NCBI GenBank assembly: GCA_023419095.1
Contig: JAEZYN010000006.1
Coordinates: forward strand, 1-18,857
DNA length: 18,857 bases
Direction of reading: 5' to 3'
DNA from: Bacteroidota bacterium
Lineage (GTDB): Bacteria > Bacteroidota > Bacteroidia > Flavobacteriales > Weeksellaceae
Both the position numbers and the translations under genes were made by a program. Position 1 is the first letter of the stretch; each line of letters starts with the position of its first letter. Below, piece after piece: positions 7,701 to 15,616 of this stretch. The notes beneath the pieces are model-generated. The model was given only the letters and a program-made list of their open reading frames with translations. It searched no databases and had not been told where the DNA came from.

Positions 7701-9419
7701 CTCCGGAATGTCAAATTTTGGAAGCAGTACATCACGCTTCAGGGTGTACGGCTCAAATTTCTGGCGAAACTCCGCATAGGCTTCGAATGCGTCGGGAAAC
7801 TGGATGAATGCCTGTTTAAGTTCTTCGCGGCTTTTAAGATAAAATTCCTTTGAAGGCAGACCCCGTCTTTTACCAAACCCTTTACCGACAGGTGATGAAA
7901 GTTTTTCACCATCCTTGATGCAAAATAGAATATCCTGAATGTTTGCGTCCGTCTTGTTTGTGTAAAAAGTTTCATTTTGAGCTAAAATTTTCACCTCATG
8001 CTGATCAGCAAAGCCCAATAAAACCTCATTAACATATTCTTCCTCCTCAACGCCATGATTTTGAAGCTGGACGTAGAAATTATCACCGAATGTCTTTTTC
8101 CACCATTTAAAAACCTCATGGCCTTTTTGCTCACCAAATTCTAAGACCGTCGCAGGAATATCCCCCGAAATACCACCCGTAAGCGCAATCAGATCGGACT
8201 TATGCTCCGCAATCATCTGTTTTGAAATCCTCGGCACGCCGAAATAAAATCCATTTACAAATCCAAGACTTGAGAGTTTAATAAGGTTTTTGTAGCCGTT
8301 GAAATTTTTTGCAAGCAAAACGACATTGGTTCTTCGGTCCGGGTCATCTTTCGTAAACTGCTTCTGTTCCGGTCTGTCTGAAATGTAAAATTCGCAGCCA
8401 AGCACGGGAACCAGAGGTTCTTTTCGTGGTTCAGGCTCGTTGAAAGTTTGCCCTTCCGCGTTTGCCTGCGCTAATTTATCGAGATAAGACTGATAATTTT
8501 TTTCGATGTTGCTATTCGCTTTTTCCACCTCAGCAACAAATTTGAAAGCACCCATTAAATTACCGATATCCACTAAGCCGACGGCAGGAAAATCGTTTGC
8601 GAGCGCGTTTGAAATCAGTTCTGAAATGTGCGTGGACGACTGCAGTGACGAATATATGCTGTGATTGTGAAAATTGAAGTATTCGCCAAGTTCGATCTCG
8701 TCAAAATCTCCAAAATCAACTGTCTTTTTCTTTTTGGATGCTGAGACTTGCCGGCGGATAACAATCGGAAACGGGGCAAACGGAGCACGATTTGTGTCGC
8801 GAAAGTTTTGTATTTCGTCTTCAGTGGTACGCAAGGCTTTGGGCGGAACAATTCCGAGACGTATCATCTCGAAAAAAACCTGTGCCGTCGCATTTACATC
8901 GGCAGCTGCGTTATGGGCTTCGTCAAATTTTTCGTTATAGAGCCTTTCGTATAATTCTTCAAGTTTTGGTGATTTATAGCGGCCATTTTTTCCGCCACCA
9001 AGCTGACAGAAATCTGTACCGATTTCCATTGTGTCAACCGAAGGTATATCCTGTAAAATATTACTAAAACCAAGACGCAAAAATTCTGCTCCGGCTATTT
9101 TGTAATCAAAATCTATATTGTGACCGGCTACTATTTTCGCCTTCTTTAAAACTTCTGAAAACTGCCGAAGCACCTCATGCAAATCCCGTCCTTCTTCACG
9201 TGCCATTTTGGTTGAAATACCATGGATGCGGGAGGCATTAAAAGGTATATCAAAACCATCAGGTTTAATTATAAAATCCTGATTTTCAATAAGATTTCCT
9301 AATCCGTCATGCAGTTGCCACGCGATCTGTACCATTCGGGGCCAGTTGTTGGCATCAGTGAGTGGCGCATTGAAATTTTTAGGTAAACCGGTAGTTTCGG
9401 TGTCAAAAATAAGATACAT
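4764..9419 (-). CDS. dnaE: DNA polymerase III alpha subunit with fused N-terminal proofreading exonuclease
   Basis: The replicative polymerase subunit, 1551 residues. An N-terminal DEDDh 3'-5' exonuclease (1-190) has Asp6 and Glu8 (FDTETTG), Asp105 (HNIDFD), His169 and Asp174 (HNAAAD). A PHP domain follows from about 247, with His251 and His253 in FHNHSIYSS. The polymerase core shows GPGRGSAAGS (650-659), catalytic Asp694 and Asp696 in PDIDIDFDDEGRD, and Asp859 in KMDFLGLRTL. The beta-clamp motif QADLF is at 1364-1368, and an OB-fold region follows to the end. An acidic low-complexity linker (about 1285-1340) separates the helix-hairpin-helix part from the clamp motif. The exonuclease fusion makes the chain much longer than E. 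coli DnaE and is a known arrangement in Bacteroidota. It is transcribed alone from a consensus-like promoter. No terminator is visible in the 99 bp before the response regulator gene, so readthrough is possible. Confidence 0.98.
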   Translation of the reverse strand: MYLIFDTETTGLPKNFNAPLTDANNWPRMVQIAWQLHDGLGNLIENQDFIIKPDGFDIPFNASRIHGISTKMAREEGRDLHEVLRQFSEVLKKAKIVAGHNIDFDYKIAGAEFLRLGFSNILQDIPSVDTMEIGTDFCQLGGGKNGRYKSPKLEELYERLYNEKFDEAHNAAADVNATAQVFFEMIRLGIVPPKALRTTEDEIQNFRDTNRAPFAPFPIVIRRQVSASKKKKTVDFGDFDEIELGEYFNFHNHSIYSSLQSSTHISELISNALANDFPAVGLVDIGNLMGAFKFVAEVEKANSNIEKNYQSYLDKLAQANAEGQTFNEPEPRKEPLVPVLGCEFYISDRPEQKQFTKDDPDRRTNVVLLAKNFNGYKNLIKLSSLGFVNGFYFGVPRISKQMIAEHKSDLIALTGGISGDIPATVLEFGEQKGHEVFKWWKKTFGDNFYVQLQNHGVEEEEYVNEVLLGFADQHEVKILAQNETFYTNKTDANIQDILFCIKDGEKLSSPVGKGFGKRRGLPSKEFYLKSREELKQAFIQFPDAFEAYAEFRQKFEPYTLKRDVLLPKFDIPEEFLHEEDQLDGGKRGENAYLRHLTYEGALKRYPEITSEISDRLDFELDVIAKTGYPGYFLIVQDFCNEARKMGVWVGPGRGSAAGSAVAYCTGITNVDPIEYNLLFERFLNPERISMPDIDIDFDDEGRDKIIKWVVEKYGKTNVAQIITYSVLGGKSAIKDAGRVLDVSIPETNNIAKLVPAVPGMNIAKAFSKFEKLAPEDKVLAQEMKDILADPEDERHDVLNAAQKMEGCIRNTGIHACGVIITPEDISNLVPIAIAAKDPDILVSQFDNSVAESAGLLKMDFLGLRTLTIIKHAIKLIKQRHAIDIDTDNIPLDDAKTYQLFQEGRTIGIFQYESPGMQKYMRELKPTKFADLIAMNALYRPGPIKYIPNFINRKNKLEETVYDLEETKEYLEETYGITVYQEQVMLLSQKLANFTKGEADTLRKAMGKKDRATLDKMYPKFLEEGQKNKLDVDKLNKIWKDWEAFAEYAFNKSHSTCYALIAYHTAYLKANYPAEYMASVMTNNLNNTKQITMFMEDCKSMGVDVLGPAVNESQYEFSVNEKGQIRFGLGAIKGIGEGPSEAIVNARKEEKFQNIYDFFEKVPCTQMNKRVAESLVIAGAFDEVDRYHRAQYFDIDVAGRTNIERLLRYGQSFQDSKNEIENSLFADFADEVQIEQPKINPAPEWQSMHKLNREKEIIGFYLSAHPLDEYRFQFQFLQGALSKKEVLEGKKDEIEELSPLVLPSEIADTPENDDDLVDIPIDISDEGEDAAIEEPARKVEPRGSFNFLNLDEIDSYKDTAFAGPQADLFNNDQLSWKEKQALRNNTPEYMVAGLVTEYSVRDGKNSGEKIAFVTLEDYSGSYSFRLGDRDYMRLRDKIEVQRFVIFKIKFAQSKDGRVFVNVNEVTDLKDAFEKFARKMTVVISLNDLRHEDVAFFRENFINNSGEQKLTFFVKNPEDQTSVEMLSMKAQIDINGSLLEIIHQTQKYQVYLN

Positions 9420-9437
9420 GAAGCGTGGAAATTTCGG

Positions 9438-9468
9438 TAAAAATAGGCGTTTATCTTCTTAAATCAAA
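9438..9468 (-). promoter_or_regulatory. Candidate promoter of dnaE
   Basis: On the minus strand: TTTG (9465-9468), exactly 19 nt, then TATTTTTA (9438-9445), a match to TAnnTTTG except the last base. It lies 18 bp before the dnaE ATG, predicting a very short 5' leader. Confidence 0.6.
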
Positions 9469-9569
9469 ACTGTCTGACCTGTGGTAGGTGAAAGAAATTT
9501 ACATAAAAATAAGTATTTTTTAAGCTTATAAAAATCAGGAGATCGCCGCTGGACATCATTAACAAAAAA

Positions 9570-9591
9570 GACGGCAGATAAAACTGCCGTC
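9570..9591 (-). terminator. Intrinsic terminator of the T9SS-secreted protein gene
   Basis: A perfect 8-bp stem, GACGGCAG / CTGCCGTC, with a 6-nt loop. On the minus strand it is followed directly by TTTTTTGTT. It lies 24 bp after the stop codon of the secreted protein gene and upstream of the dnaE promoter, so it separates the two units. Confidence 0.9.
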
Positions 9592-9615
9592 CTTCAGATA
9601 AATTTAATTTTAAAT

Positions 9616-11214
9616 TTATTTTTTTACAGATTTCACTGTTTTTACAGAACCGTCTTCGTAACGAAGATTGATAAAGTAAAGACCTGATTTCAGCTGACCT
9701 AAATTGATTTCGGAAGCTGCAGATAAAGTACGTACTGTTCTGCCGGAAGCATCAGTTACGACAATTGATTTTACCCCTTTGATATCTGAAATCTTCACGA
9801 CGTCAACAAATGGATTCGGGTAAACCGAAACAGCATCTTTAGACACATTTCCTACTGCAAGGAACTGCTGATAATCTATTGTATAATCTTCTGCCTGACC
9901 GTTACCCATCTGGCTGCATCCCGTAGTGAGTGCCACGTGAATTGCAGTGCCCGAAAAGTTATATTTCACTCTCATACGTTTCTGGCCATAAGATACGCCC
10001 GCTGGGATGGTAATATTTCCTGTAAGAGTTACCGGATTATCAGTTACTCCCGCTTTTCTGATCATAGTTGCGGTTGTGTTGAAATAAGATTCGCCAGCAT
10101 CATCGAAGTCACCGTCATTGTTCCAGTCGATGAAAACAGACATTGCCCAGCCATTCACAGGGTTTCCGTTGGTGGTACCAGATACGGTAATTGGTAAAGT
10201 AGTCACGTTATCCTTCACCTCGAATATAGTGGATGTGAAGTCCTGATAGTGCGCGAATGCACCAATGGTAGTAGCAGTAGGATCAGAAGTTTTAGTATTT
10301 CCTGCAAAGTTTACAGATTTAATAGGCGCAATAGCTGTTGGCTGATTAGTCGTTAGCGCGCAATAAGTAATTACGTTGTTTGTGCTGAAAGTCACTTCCT
10401 GGCATCCGGACGCCTGACCTACCGTGTTCCATGGCGTCACGCTGGCGTAGTAAGTGGTATTTGGTGCAAGGGTTACGTTTTGTGAAGTTCCGCTTACTGC
10501 AGCATTAAAGACATCTGTACCGCCTGGTGTAGTACCAACCTGCAAAATGTAATTTACAGCAGTTGCAGTTTCATTCCACGAAATAGTATTAGTTCCCGAT
10601 GCAAGTACGGAACCGTTGCTAAGATTGGTAAATGTAGTACAAGCCGGTGCTGCGCTTACGTTTTGCTGTGCAATGTTGATATCGTCAACATACACATTTC
10701 CGTTCGCCGAACCTACTACCCACGCACCGATACCGTAAGCTTGTCCCGGCTGCATTTTGCCTGCAGGGATAGTAGCACTTTTTGTAGCACAAGTAGTGAT
10801 AGCAGCTGTTCCCAGTGCGGTTCCGGTTCCGATATATTCTACATTCCACTGGTTAGTGGTAGGCAAATAGGTAAAAAGCGCAACATAAAGCGTCCCGTTT
10901 GAGTTCGCGGCTTTTTTGTAATTGAAACTTACGTCAACAGCCTGACCATTGTTCAGTTTGCCGAATTCTTCTTCAAGCACTTCAGTAAGCACCATCCAAC
11001 CTGTCTGCGTCACAGTACCGTTTGTAGTTACAGCACCGATCTGAAGCTGACCACCGAAATCTCCCGAACATGCAGCAGCAGCAGTGAACGTACCGCCGCC
11101 AAACTGAGCATACTGTCCGACATCTGTTGCATCTTCAAAATCTGCTAAGTGATTTAGCTGAGCCTGCGCGAAAAAGCTGAAAGCAATTCCACAAGAGAGT
11201 AATAATTTTTTCAT
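9616..11214 (-). CDS. Secreted protein with fibronectin-III-like and GEVED-like domains and T9SS type A sorting domain
   Basis: A 532-residue exported protein. A Sec signal peptide (MKKLLLSCGIAFSFFAQA, likely cut after residue 18) precedes a beta jelly-roll-like region (about 20-185) ending in GNVYVDDINIAQ, as seen in adhesin or carbohydrate-binding modules. A fibronectin-III-like domain follows (about 190-278), then a GEVED-like domain (about 355-450) containing a calcium-loop-like Asp-rich stretch, DWNNDGDFDDAGE, and ending in GQAEDYTIDY. The last about 72 residues form a type A sorting domain, starting VYPNPF and containing KSGLYFINL, which directs outer-membrane export and surface attachment or release by the type IX system. 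No catalytic motif is visible, so adhesion or matrix binding is more likely than enzymatic activity (inference). It is monocistronic, with its own promoter candidate and terminator. Confidence 0.92.
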   Translation of the reverse strand: MKKLLLSCGIAFSFFAQAQLNHLADFEDATDVGQYAQFGGGTFTAAAACSGDFGGQLQIGAVTTNGTVTQTGWMVLTEVLEEEFGKLNNGQAVDVSFNYKKAANSNGTLYVALFTYLPTTNQWNVEYIGTGTALGTAAITTCATKSATIPAGKMQPGQAYGIGAWVVGSANGNVYVDDINIAQQNVSAAPACTTFTNLSNGSVLASGTNTISWNETATAVNYILQVGTTPGGTDVFNAAVSGTSQNVTLAPNTTYYASVTPWNTVGQASGCQEVTFSTNNVITYCALTTNQPTAIAPIKSVNFAGNTKTSDPTATTIGAFAHYQDFTSTIFEVKDNVTTLPITVSGTTNGNPVNGWAMSVFIDWNNDGDFDDAGESYFNTTATMIRKAGVTDNPVTLTGNITIPAGVSYGQKRMRVKYNFSGTAIHVALTTGCSQMGNGQAEDYTIDYQQFLAVGNVSKDAVSVYPNPFVDVVKISDIKGVKSIVVTDASGRTVRTLSAASEINLGQLKSGLYFINLRYEDGSVKTVKSVKK

Positions 11215-11243
11215 AAAAAATAAAGATTTAAAATTTTATGTGG

Positions 11244-11273
11244 TAAATATAATATAAATATGCGAATTTCAAA
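11244..11273 (-). promoter_or_regulatory. Candidate proximal promoter of the T9SS-secreted protein gene
   Basis: On the minus strand: TTTG (11270-11273), 18 nt, then TATATTTA (11244-11251), close to the TAnnTTTG box. It lies about 30 bp before the ATG. The surrounding AT richness makes a chance match possible. Confidence 0.45.
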
Positions 11274-11367
11274 ATGTATGAATAAGTCGCAAAACTTCAG
11301 TATCCACTGATGTCATTTCTTAATGGTTTTGATTAATTTATGATAATGCCATTTTTGAGTACTTAAC

Positions 11368-11375
11368 CAAAGATA
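11368..11375 (-). promoter_or_regulatory. Second -7 box on the minus strand
   Basis: TATCTTTG on the minus strand is a perfect TAnnTTTG match, with TCTG (one mismatch to TTTG) 19 nt upstream at 11395-11398. It points towards the T9SS-secreted protein gene and would give it a leader of roughly 150 nt, or drive a short untranslated RNA. Confidence 0.35.
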
Positions 11376-11420
11376 AAGTTGGCTGCCACCATTTCAGACC
11401 GAAACTTCCTCTAAAATTTT

Positions 11421-11428
11421 TATCTTTG
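11421..11428 (+). promoter_or_regulatory. Candidate -7 promoter element of the E1 gene
   Basis: TATCTTTG is a perfect TAnnTTTG match ending 6 bp before the ATG at 11435; no good TTTG element is seen 18-20 nt upstream. If it is used, the mRNA would begin at or within a few bases of the start codon, so the message would be leaderless or nearly so. Confidence 0.5.
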
Positions 11429-11434
11429 TTAGCT

Positions 11435-13507
11435 ATGGAAACCGAAACTCAGCCGAACATATCACAAGAAATATTAGTAAAAGCCTACAATCATATGATG
11501 CTCGCCAAAGCAATGGCAGATATCTATGAAGAAAACCGTACACTTACCCCATATGTTCACAGTACGTCCCGCGGCCATGAAGCAATACAGCTTGCGGCGG
11601 CTTACCAGCTGACGTCCGAAGACTGGGTTTCTCCTTATTACCGTGATGAAAGCCTTTTACTCGGGATCGGATTTGAGCCTTATCGCTTGATGCTGCAGCT
11701 TTTAGCGAAAGCGGATGACCCGTTTTCAGGTGGACGCTCGTACTACTCTCATCCTTCCAGCCGTGAAGAAAACCTACCGAAAATTATTCATCAGAGTTCT
11801 GCCACAGGTATGCAGGCCATTCCCACGACAGGCATCGCGCAGGGCATTAAATATATTGAAGAATTTAAACTTAAAAATTTTGATAACAATCCCGTTGTCA
11901 TTTGCAGTTTAGGTGATAACTCTGTTACCGAAGGTGAAGTTTCCGAAGCGTTTCAGTTTGCTGCATTACACCAACTTCCGATCATTTTTTTGGTACAGGA
12001 CAACGAATGGGGAATTTCCGTAACCAAAGAAGAAGCCCGGACGGCGGATGCATACGATTTTGTGGCCGGCTTTACAGGTCTTGGTCGCGTTCGCGTTGAC
12101 GGGACAGATTTTGCGGCCAGCTTTGAAGCCATGAAAAACGCAGTCGATTTTGTACGGGCCGAACGTAAACCAGTGGTTGTCTGCGCTAAAACCGTCCTTA
12201 TCGGTCATCATACCTCCGGTGTGCGCCGCGAGTTCTACCGTGATGAAGATGACCTCATTAAACACCGCGGGAAAGACCCTGGAAATATTTTAAAGCAGAA
12301 ATTAATTTCCGAAGGTTTTGATGAAGAACTTTTAGAGAAAATCGAGATTGACGCAAGAAAAGAAGCAGAACAAGCCTTCCAGAAAGCGCTCGCAGCTCCA
12401 GATCCCTCACCGGTGTCGGTAGAAGATTTTGTATTCGCACCAACGCCAATCACGGAAGAAAGCGGTACACGTTCACCTGAAGGTCAGGAGAAGATCGTAA
12501 TGGTAGATGCGGCCATCCACGCAATTCAGGAACTGATGAGAAAGCATCCGGAAGCTTTGTTATACGGCCAGGATGTCGGTGAAAGGATTGGCGGAGTGTT
12601 CCGCGAAACCGTGACTTTAGGAAATAAATTTGGTAAAAAACGCGTTTTTAACACGCCGATACAGGAAGCTTACATCATCGGTTCTACTGTAGGTATGAGC
12701 GCGGTAGGTCTGAAACCGATTGTAGAAGTGCAGTTTGCAGATTATATCTATCCGGGAATCAACCAGCTGATTACCGAAATCTCGAAATCGAGCTACTTAA
12801 GTAACGGAAAGTTTCCGGTAAGTAACATCATCCGAGTGCCGGTGGGTGCGTACGGAGGCGGCGGACCCTATCACAGCGGTAGTGTGGAAAGTATTCTGGC
12901 CAATATCAAAGGAATTAAAATTGCCTTTCCAAGTAACGCAGCCGATTTCAAAGGACTTTTAAAAGCAGCTTTTTACGATCCAAATCCCGTGTTAATGCTT
13001 GAACACAAAGGTCTTTACTGGAGCAAAGTTCCCGGTACCGACGATGCAAAAAGAGTTTCGCCGGCCGAAGATTATATCCTGCCTTTTGGCAAAGCGGATG
13101 TAATTTTAAAAGCTGATGATCAGCAAATTAAGCAAGGACGCTCGCTTGTCGTGGTAACTTATGGAATGGGCGTTTACTGGGCAAAAGCTGCGGCGAAAAA
13201 TTTTGAAGGTCAAATTGAAGTCATCGATTTGCGGACGTTAATTCCGTTGGATGAAGAACTGATTTTTGAAAGAGTCCGCGCTCACGGAAAGTGCATCGTA
13301 CTTACCGAAGAGCAGATTAATAATTCATTCGCAGAGGCACTTGCGCACCGCATTTCAAAAAACTGTTTCAGATTCCTTGATTTGCCGGTTGAAGCCATTG
13401 GCGCACGAAATGTTCCCGCAGTCCCCATAAATTTAGTTCTGGAAAAAGAAATGTTGCCCAACGCTGAAAAACTTTCGGAAAGAATTCGGCAGATGCTTTC
13501 GGAATAA
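11435..13507 (+). CDS. 2-oxoacid dehydrogenase E1, alpha/beta fusion (probably branched-chain)
   Basis: The thiamine-diphosphate decarboxylase component of a 2-oxoacid dehydrogenase complex, 690 residues. The N-terminal half (to about 335) is the alpha subunit: YYRDESLLLG, the cofactor/magnesium motif starting GDNSVTEGE (160-168) and ending DNEWGIS (189-195), and the HHTSG loop (258-262). A short Pro/Glu-rich linker joins it to the beta subunit (about 352-690), with catalytic Glu411 in TPIQEAYI and RVPVGAYGGGGPYHSGS. The YHS form and the fusion favour a branched-chain E1 over pyruvate dehydrogenase, but substrate is not proven. Such an enzyme would supply branched acyl-CoA primers for the iso-fatty acids common in flavobacteria. 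No E2 or E3 gene lies in the window. The ATG at 11435 is preferred to an in-frame TTG at 11426, which falls inside the -7 box. Confidence 0.93.
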   Translation: METETQPNISQEILVKAYNHMMLAKAMADIYEENRTLTPYVHSTSRGHEAIQLAAAYQLTSEDWVSPYYRDESLLLGIGFEPYRLMLQLLAKADDPFSGGRSYYSHPSSREENLPKIIHQSSATGMQAIPTTGIAQGIKYIEEFKLKNFDNNPVVICSLGDNSVTEGEVSEAFQFAALHQLPIIFLVQDNEWGISVTKEEARTADAYDFVAGFTGLGRVRVDGTDFAASFEAMKNAVDFVRAERKPVVVCAKTVLIGHHTSGVRREFYRDEDDLIKHRGKDPGNILKQKLISEGFDEELLEKIEIDARKEAEQAFQKALAAPDPSPVSVEDFVFAPTPITEESGTRSPEGQEKIVMVDAAIHAIQELMRKHPEALLYGQDVGERIGGVFRETVTLGNKFGKKRVFNTPIQEAYIIGSTVGMSAVGLKPIVEVQFADYIYPGINQLITEISKSSYLSNGKFPVSNIIRVPVGAYGGGGPYHSGSVESILANIKGIKIAFPSNAADFKGLLKAAFYDPNPVLMLEHKGLYWSKVPGTDDAKRVSPAEDYILPFGKADVILKADDQQIKQGRSLVVVTYGMGVYWAKAAAKNFEGQIEVIDLRTLIPLDEELIFERVRAHGKCIVLTEEQINNSFAEALAHRISKNCFRFLDLPVEAIGARNVPAVPINLVLEKEMLPNAEKLSERIRQMLSE

Positions 13508-13592
13508 CATTTCAATATTAAAAAAGTTACGTTGCTAAATTTTATAGATTTTAGTCTTAAATCTTTCATTTTTACTTTAAAATATCAAAAAA

Positions 13593-15608
13593 ATGCCCGA
13601 AAATATTCAGCAAAAAATCGAGGCGCTGCGGCAGGAAATCCATCAGCACAATTACAGCTATTACACGCTGGATGAGCCAACAATTTCGGATTTTGAATTT
13701 GATATGAAGCTTAAAGAATTGCAGGACCTTGAAATACAGTTCCCGCAGTATTTTGATGCCAATTCACCAACGCTTCGTGTCGGAGGGCAGGTTACAAAGG
13801 TTTTCCCTACGGTTCAGCATCAGTTCCGAATGTATTCGCTGGATAATTCTTATGACTTCAATGATCTGGATGACTGGGAAAAACGCTTGCATAAAACATT
13901 GAATGCACCGGCTGAATTCGTTGCAGAACTAAAATATGATGGCGCCTCAATCTCAATTCTCTACGAAAACGGCAAACTGAAAGAAGCCGTTACCCGTGGT
14001 GACGGTTTTCAGGGCGATGAAATTACCTCAAACGTGCGTACCATCTCAGAAATCCCGATGCAGCTTCACGGCGACTATCCGGAGCGTTTCTACATGCGCG
14101 GCGAAATTTATCTTACCCGTCAGAATTTTGACAAAATAAACAAAAGGCGCGCGGATGAAGGTCTTGACCCGTTCATGAATCCGAGGAATACCGCGTCCGG
14201 AAGTCTGAAGATTCAGGATTCTGCCGAAGTTCGGAGGCGTAGCCTTTCGGCTGCCATGTACCAGTTTGTTGGTGAAAAATCTGCAGCGGAAACGCATTGG
14301 GAACAGTTACAGAAAGCCAAATCGTGGGGCTTCAGCATTTCCGGACAGGCAAAACTCTGCAAAAATATAAATGAAGTAAAAGATTTCATCAATTATTGGG
14401 AAGAAAACAGGCATACGCTTCCGTTCGATATTGACGGAATCGTGGTGAAGGTAAACAGCCTTGCGCAGCAGCGTACCCTGGGCTTTACTGCGAAATCACC
14501 GCGCTGGGCAATGGCTCACAAATACAAAGCTGAGAAAGCTGAGACAGAGCTACTTGCTGTCACTTACCAGGTGGGCCGGACCGGAGCGATAACGCCTGTT
14601 GCCAATTTAAGTCCTGTTCTGCTGGCCGGAACCGTTGTTAAACGCGCCAGTTTGCACAATGAAGATATCATCAAAAAGCTTGATCTACACCAAAATGATT
14701 TCGTGTATGTAGAAAAAGGCGGCGAAATCATCCCGAAAATCGTGGGTGTGAATTTGGCACGTCGAAAATCAGATTCTGCTGAGATCGAATACATCAAAAA
14801 CTGCCCGGAATGTGGAACTGAACTAATTCGGGTTGCGGATCAGGCCATCCATTTTTGTCCGAACGAATTGCATTGTCCGCCGCAGGTAATCGGCAGGATG
14901 ATTCATTACGTTTCGCGGAAAGCTTTAAATATTGAGAATTTAGGCAGCGAAACCATCGAACAGTTATACCGCGAAAAAATGGTCGAAAATCCTGCAGATT
15001 TTTACGCGTTAACCAAAGAACAGTTGCTCCCGCTCGAACGTATGGCGGAAAGGTCTGCCCAGAACATTATTAAAGGTATTGAAGATTCAAAAAATGTCCC
15101 GTTTGAAAAGGTGCTTTTTGGTATCGGAATAAAACATGTAGGCGAAACTGTCGCTAAAAAGCTGGTTAAAAATTTCAGCACGATAGACCAATTGATGACT
15201 TCAACGGTCGAGGAACTTGTTCAGGTTGAGGACATCGGCGCAAAAATCGCTGTGAGCATCACTGAATTTTTCCAAAATCCTGAAAATATCCTGATGATCG
15301 AGCGACTGCGCTCTTATGGTGTACAACTTGAAAAAAATTCCGCTGCGACCGAAGTTCTAAGCACCACATTGCAGGACAAAACTTTTTTGTTTACCGGCAA
15401 ACTTTCACTTTTCACGCGAGAAGATGCCGAAGATATGGTGGAAAAACATGGCGGCAAAAATATTTCGGCAGTCTCAAAAAATCTTAATTATCTCGTCGTT
15501 GGCGAAAAGGCCGGCAGCAAGCTTAAAAAAGCGCAGCAAATTGGCACCATCGAAATCATTGATGAGCAGCAGTTTCTGGATTTGCTGGGAGCGAAACTTA
15601 AAAATTAA
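13593..15608 (+). CDS. ligA: NAD-dependent DNA ligase
   Basis: Seals nicks in duplex DNA using NAD+ in replication and repair; 671 residues, the normal length for the family. The N-terminal Ia region (YYTLDEPTISDFEFD) binds NMN. The adenylation domain carries the nucleophile Lys114 in the KxDG motif (ELKYDG). The OB-fold region follows (about 315-395), then a four-cysteine zinc finger (Cys404, Cys407, Cys422, Cys428), helix-hairpin-helix repeats (about 445-585) and a C-terminal BRCT domain (about 594-668, TFLFTGKL...NYLVVGEKAGSK). All expected parts are present. It begins 85 bp after the E1 gene with no terminator between them. A weak promoter-like TTTA, 19 nt, TACTTTAA lies at 13550-13580. 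The aminopeptidase gene starts 8 bp after its stop, so the two are probably cotranscribed. Confidence 0.98.
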   Translation: MPENIQQKIEALRQEIHQHNYSYYTLDEPTISDFEFDMKLKELQDLEIQFPQYFDANSPTLRVGGQVTKVFPTVQHQFRMYSLDNSYDFNDLDDWEKRLHKTLNAPAEFVAELKYDGASISILYENGKLKEAVTRGDGFQGDEITSNVRTISEIPMQLHGDYPERFYMRGEIYLTRQNFDKINKRRADEGLDPFMNPRNTASGSLKIQDSAEVRRRSLSAAMYQFVGEKSAAETHWEQLQKAKSWGFSISGQAKLCKNINEVKDFINYWEENRHTLPFDIDGIVVKVNSLAQQRTLGFTAKSPRWAMAHKYKAEKAETELLAVTYQVGRTGAITPVANLSPVLLAGTVVKRASLHNEDIIKKLDLHQNDFVYVEKGGEIIPKIVGVNLARRKSDSAEIEYIKNCPECGTELIRVADQAIHFCPNELHCPPQVIGRMIHYVSRKALNIENLGSETIEQLYREKMVENPADFYALTKEQLLPLERMAERSAQNIIKGIEDSKNVPFEKVLFGIGIKHVGETVAKKLVKNFSTIDQLMTSTVEELVQVEDIGAKIAVSITEFFQNPENILMIERLRSYGVQLEKNSAATEVLSTTLQDKTFLFTGKLSLFTREDAEDMVEKHGGKNISAVSKNLNYLVVGEKAGSKLKKAQQIGTIEIIDEQQFLDLLGAKLKN

Positions 15609-15616
15609 TTCATCAA

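Noticed and set aside
8850..9419. Exonuclease-polymerase fusion in dnaE as a novel architecture
   Set aside because: An N-terminal DEDDh exonuclease fused to DnaE is already known in Bacteroidota; all motifs are normal.
11426..11428. TTG at 11426 as the start of the E1 gene
   Set aside because: It lies inside the perfect -7 promoter box TATCTTTG; the ATG at 11435 is a better start and loses only three codons.
11435..13507. Alpha/beta fusion of E1 as an assembly error or frameshift artefact
   Set aside because: The frame is continuous through a proper linker, and fused E1 enzymes are common in Flavobacteriia.
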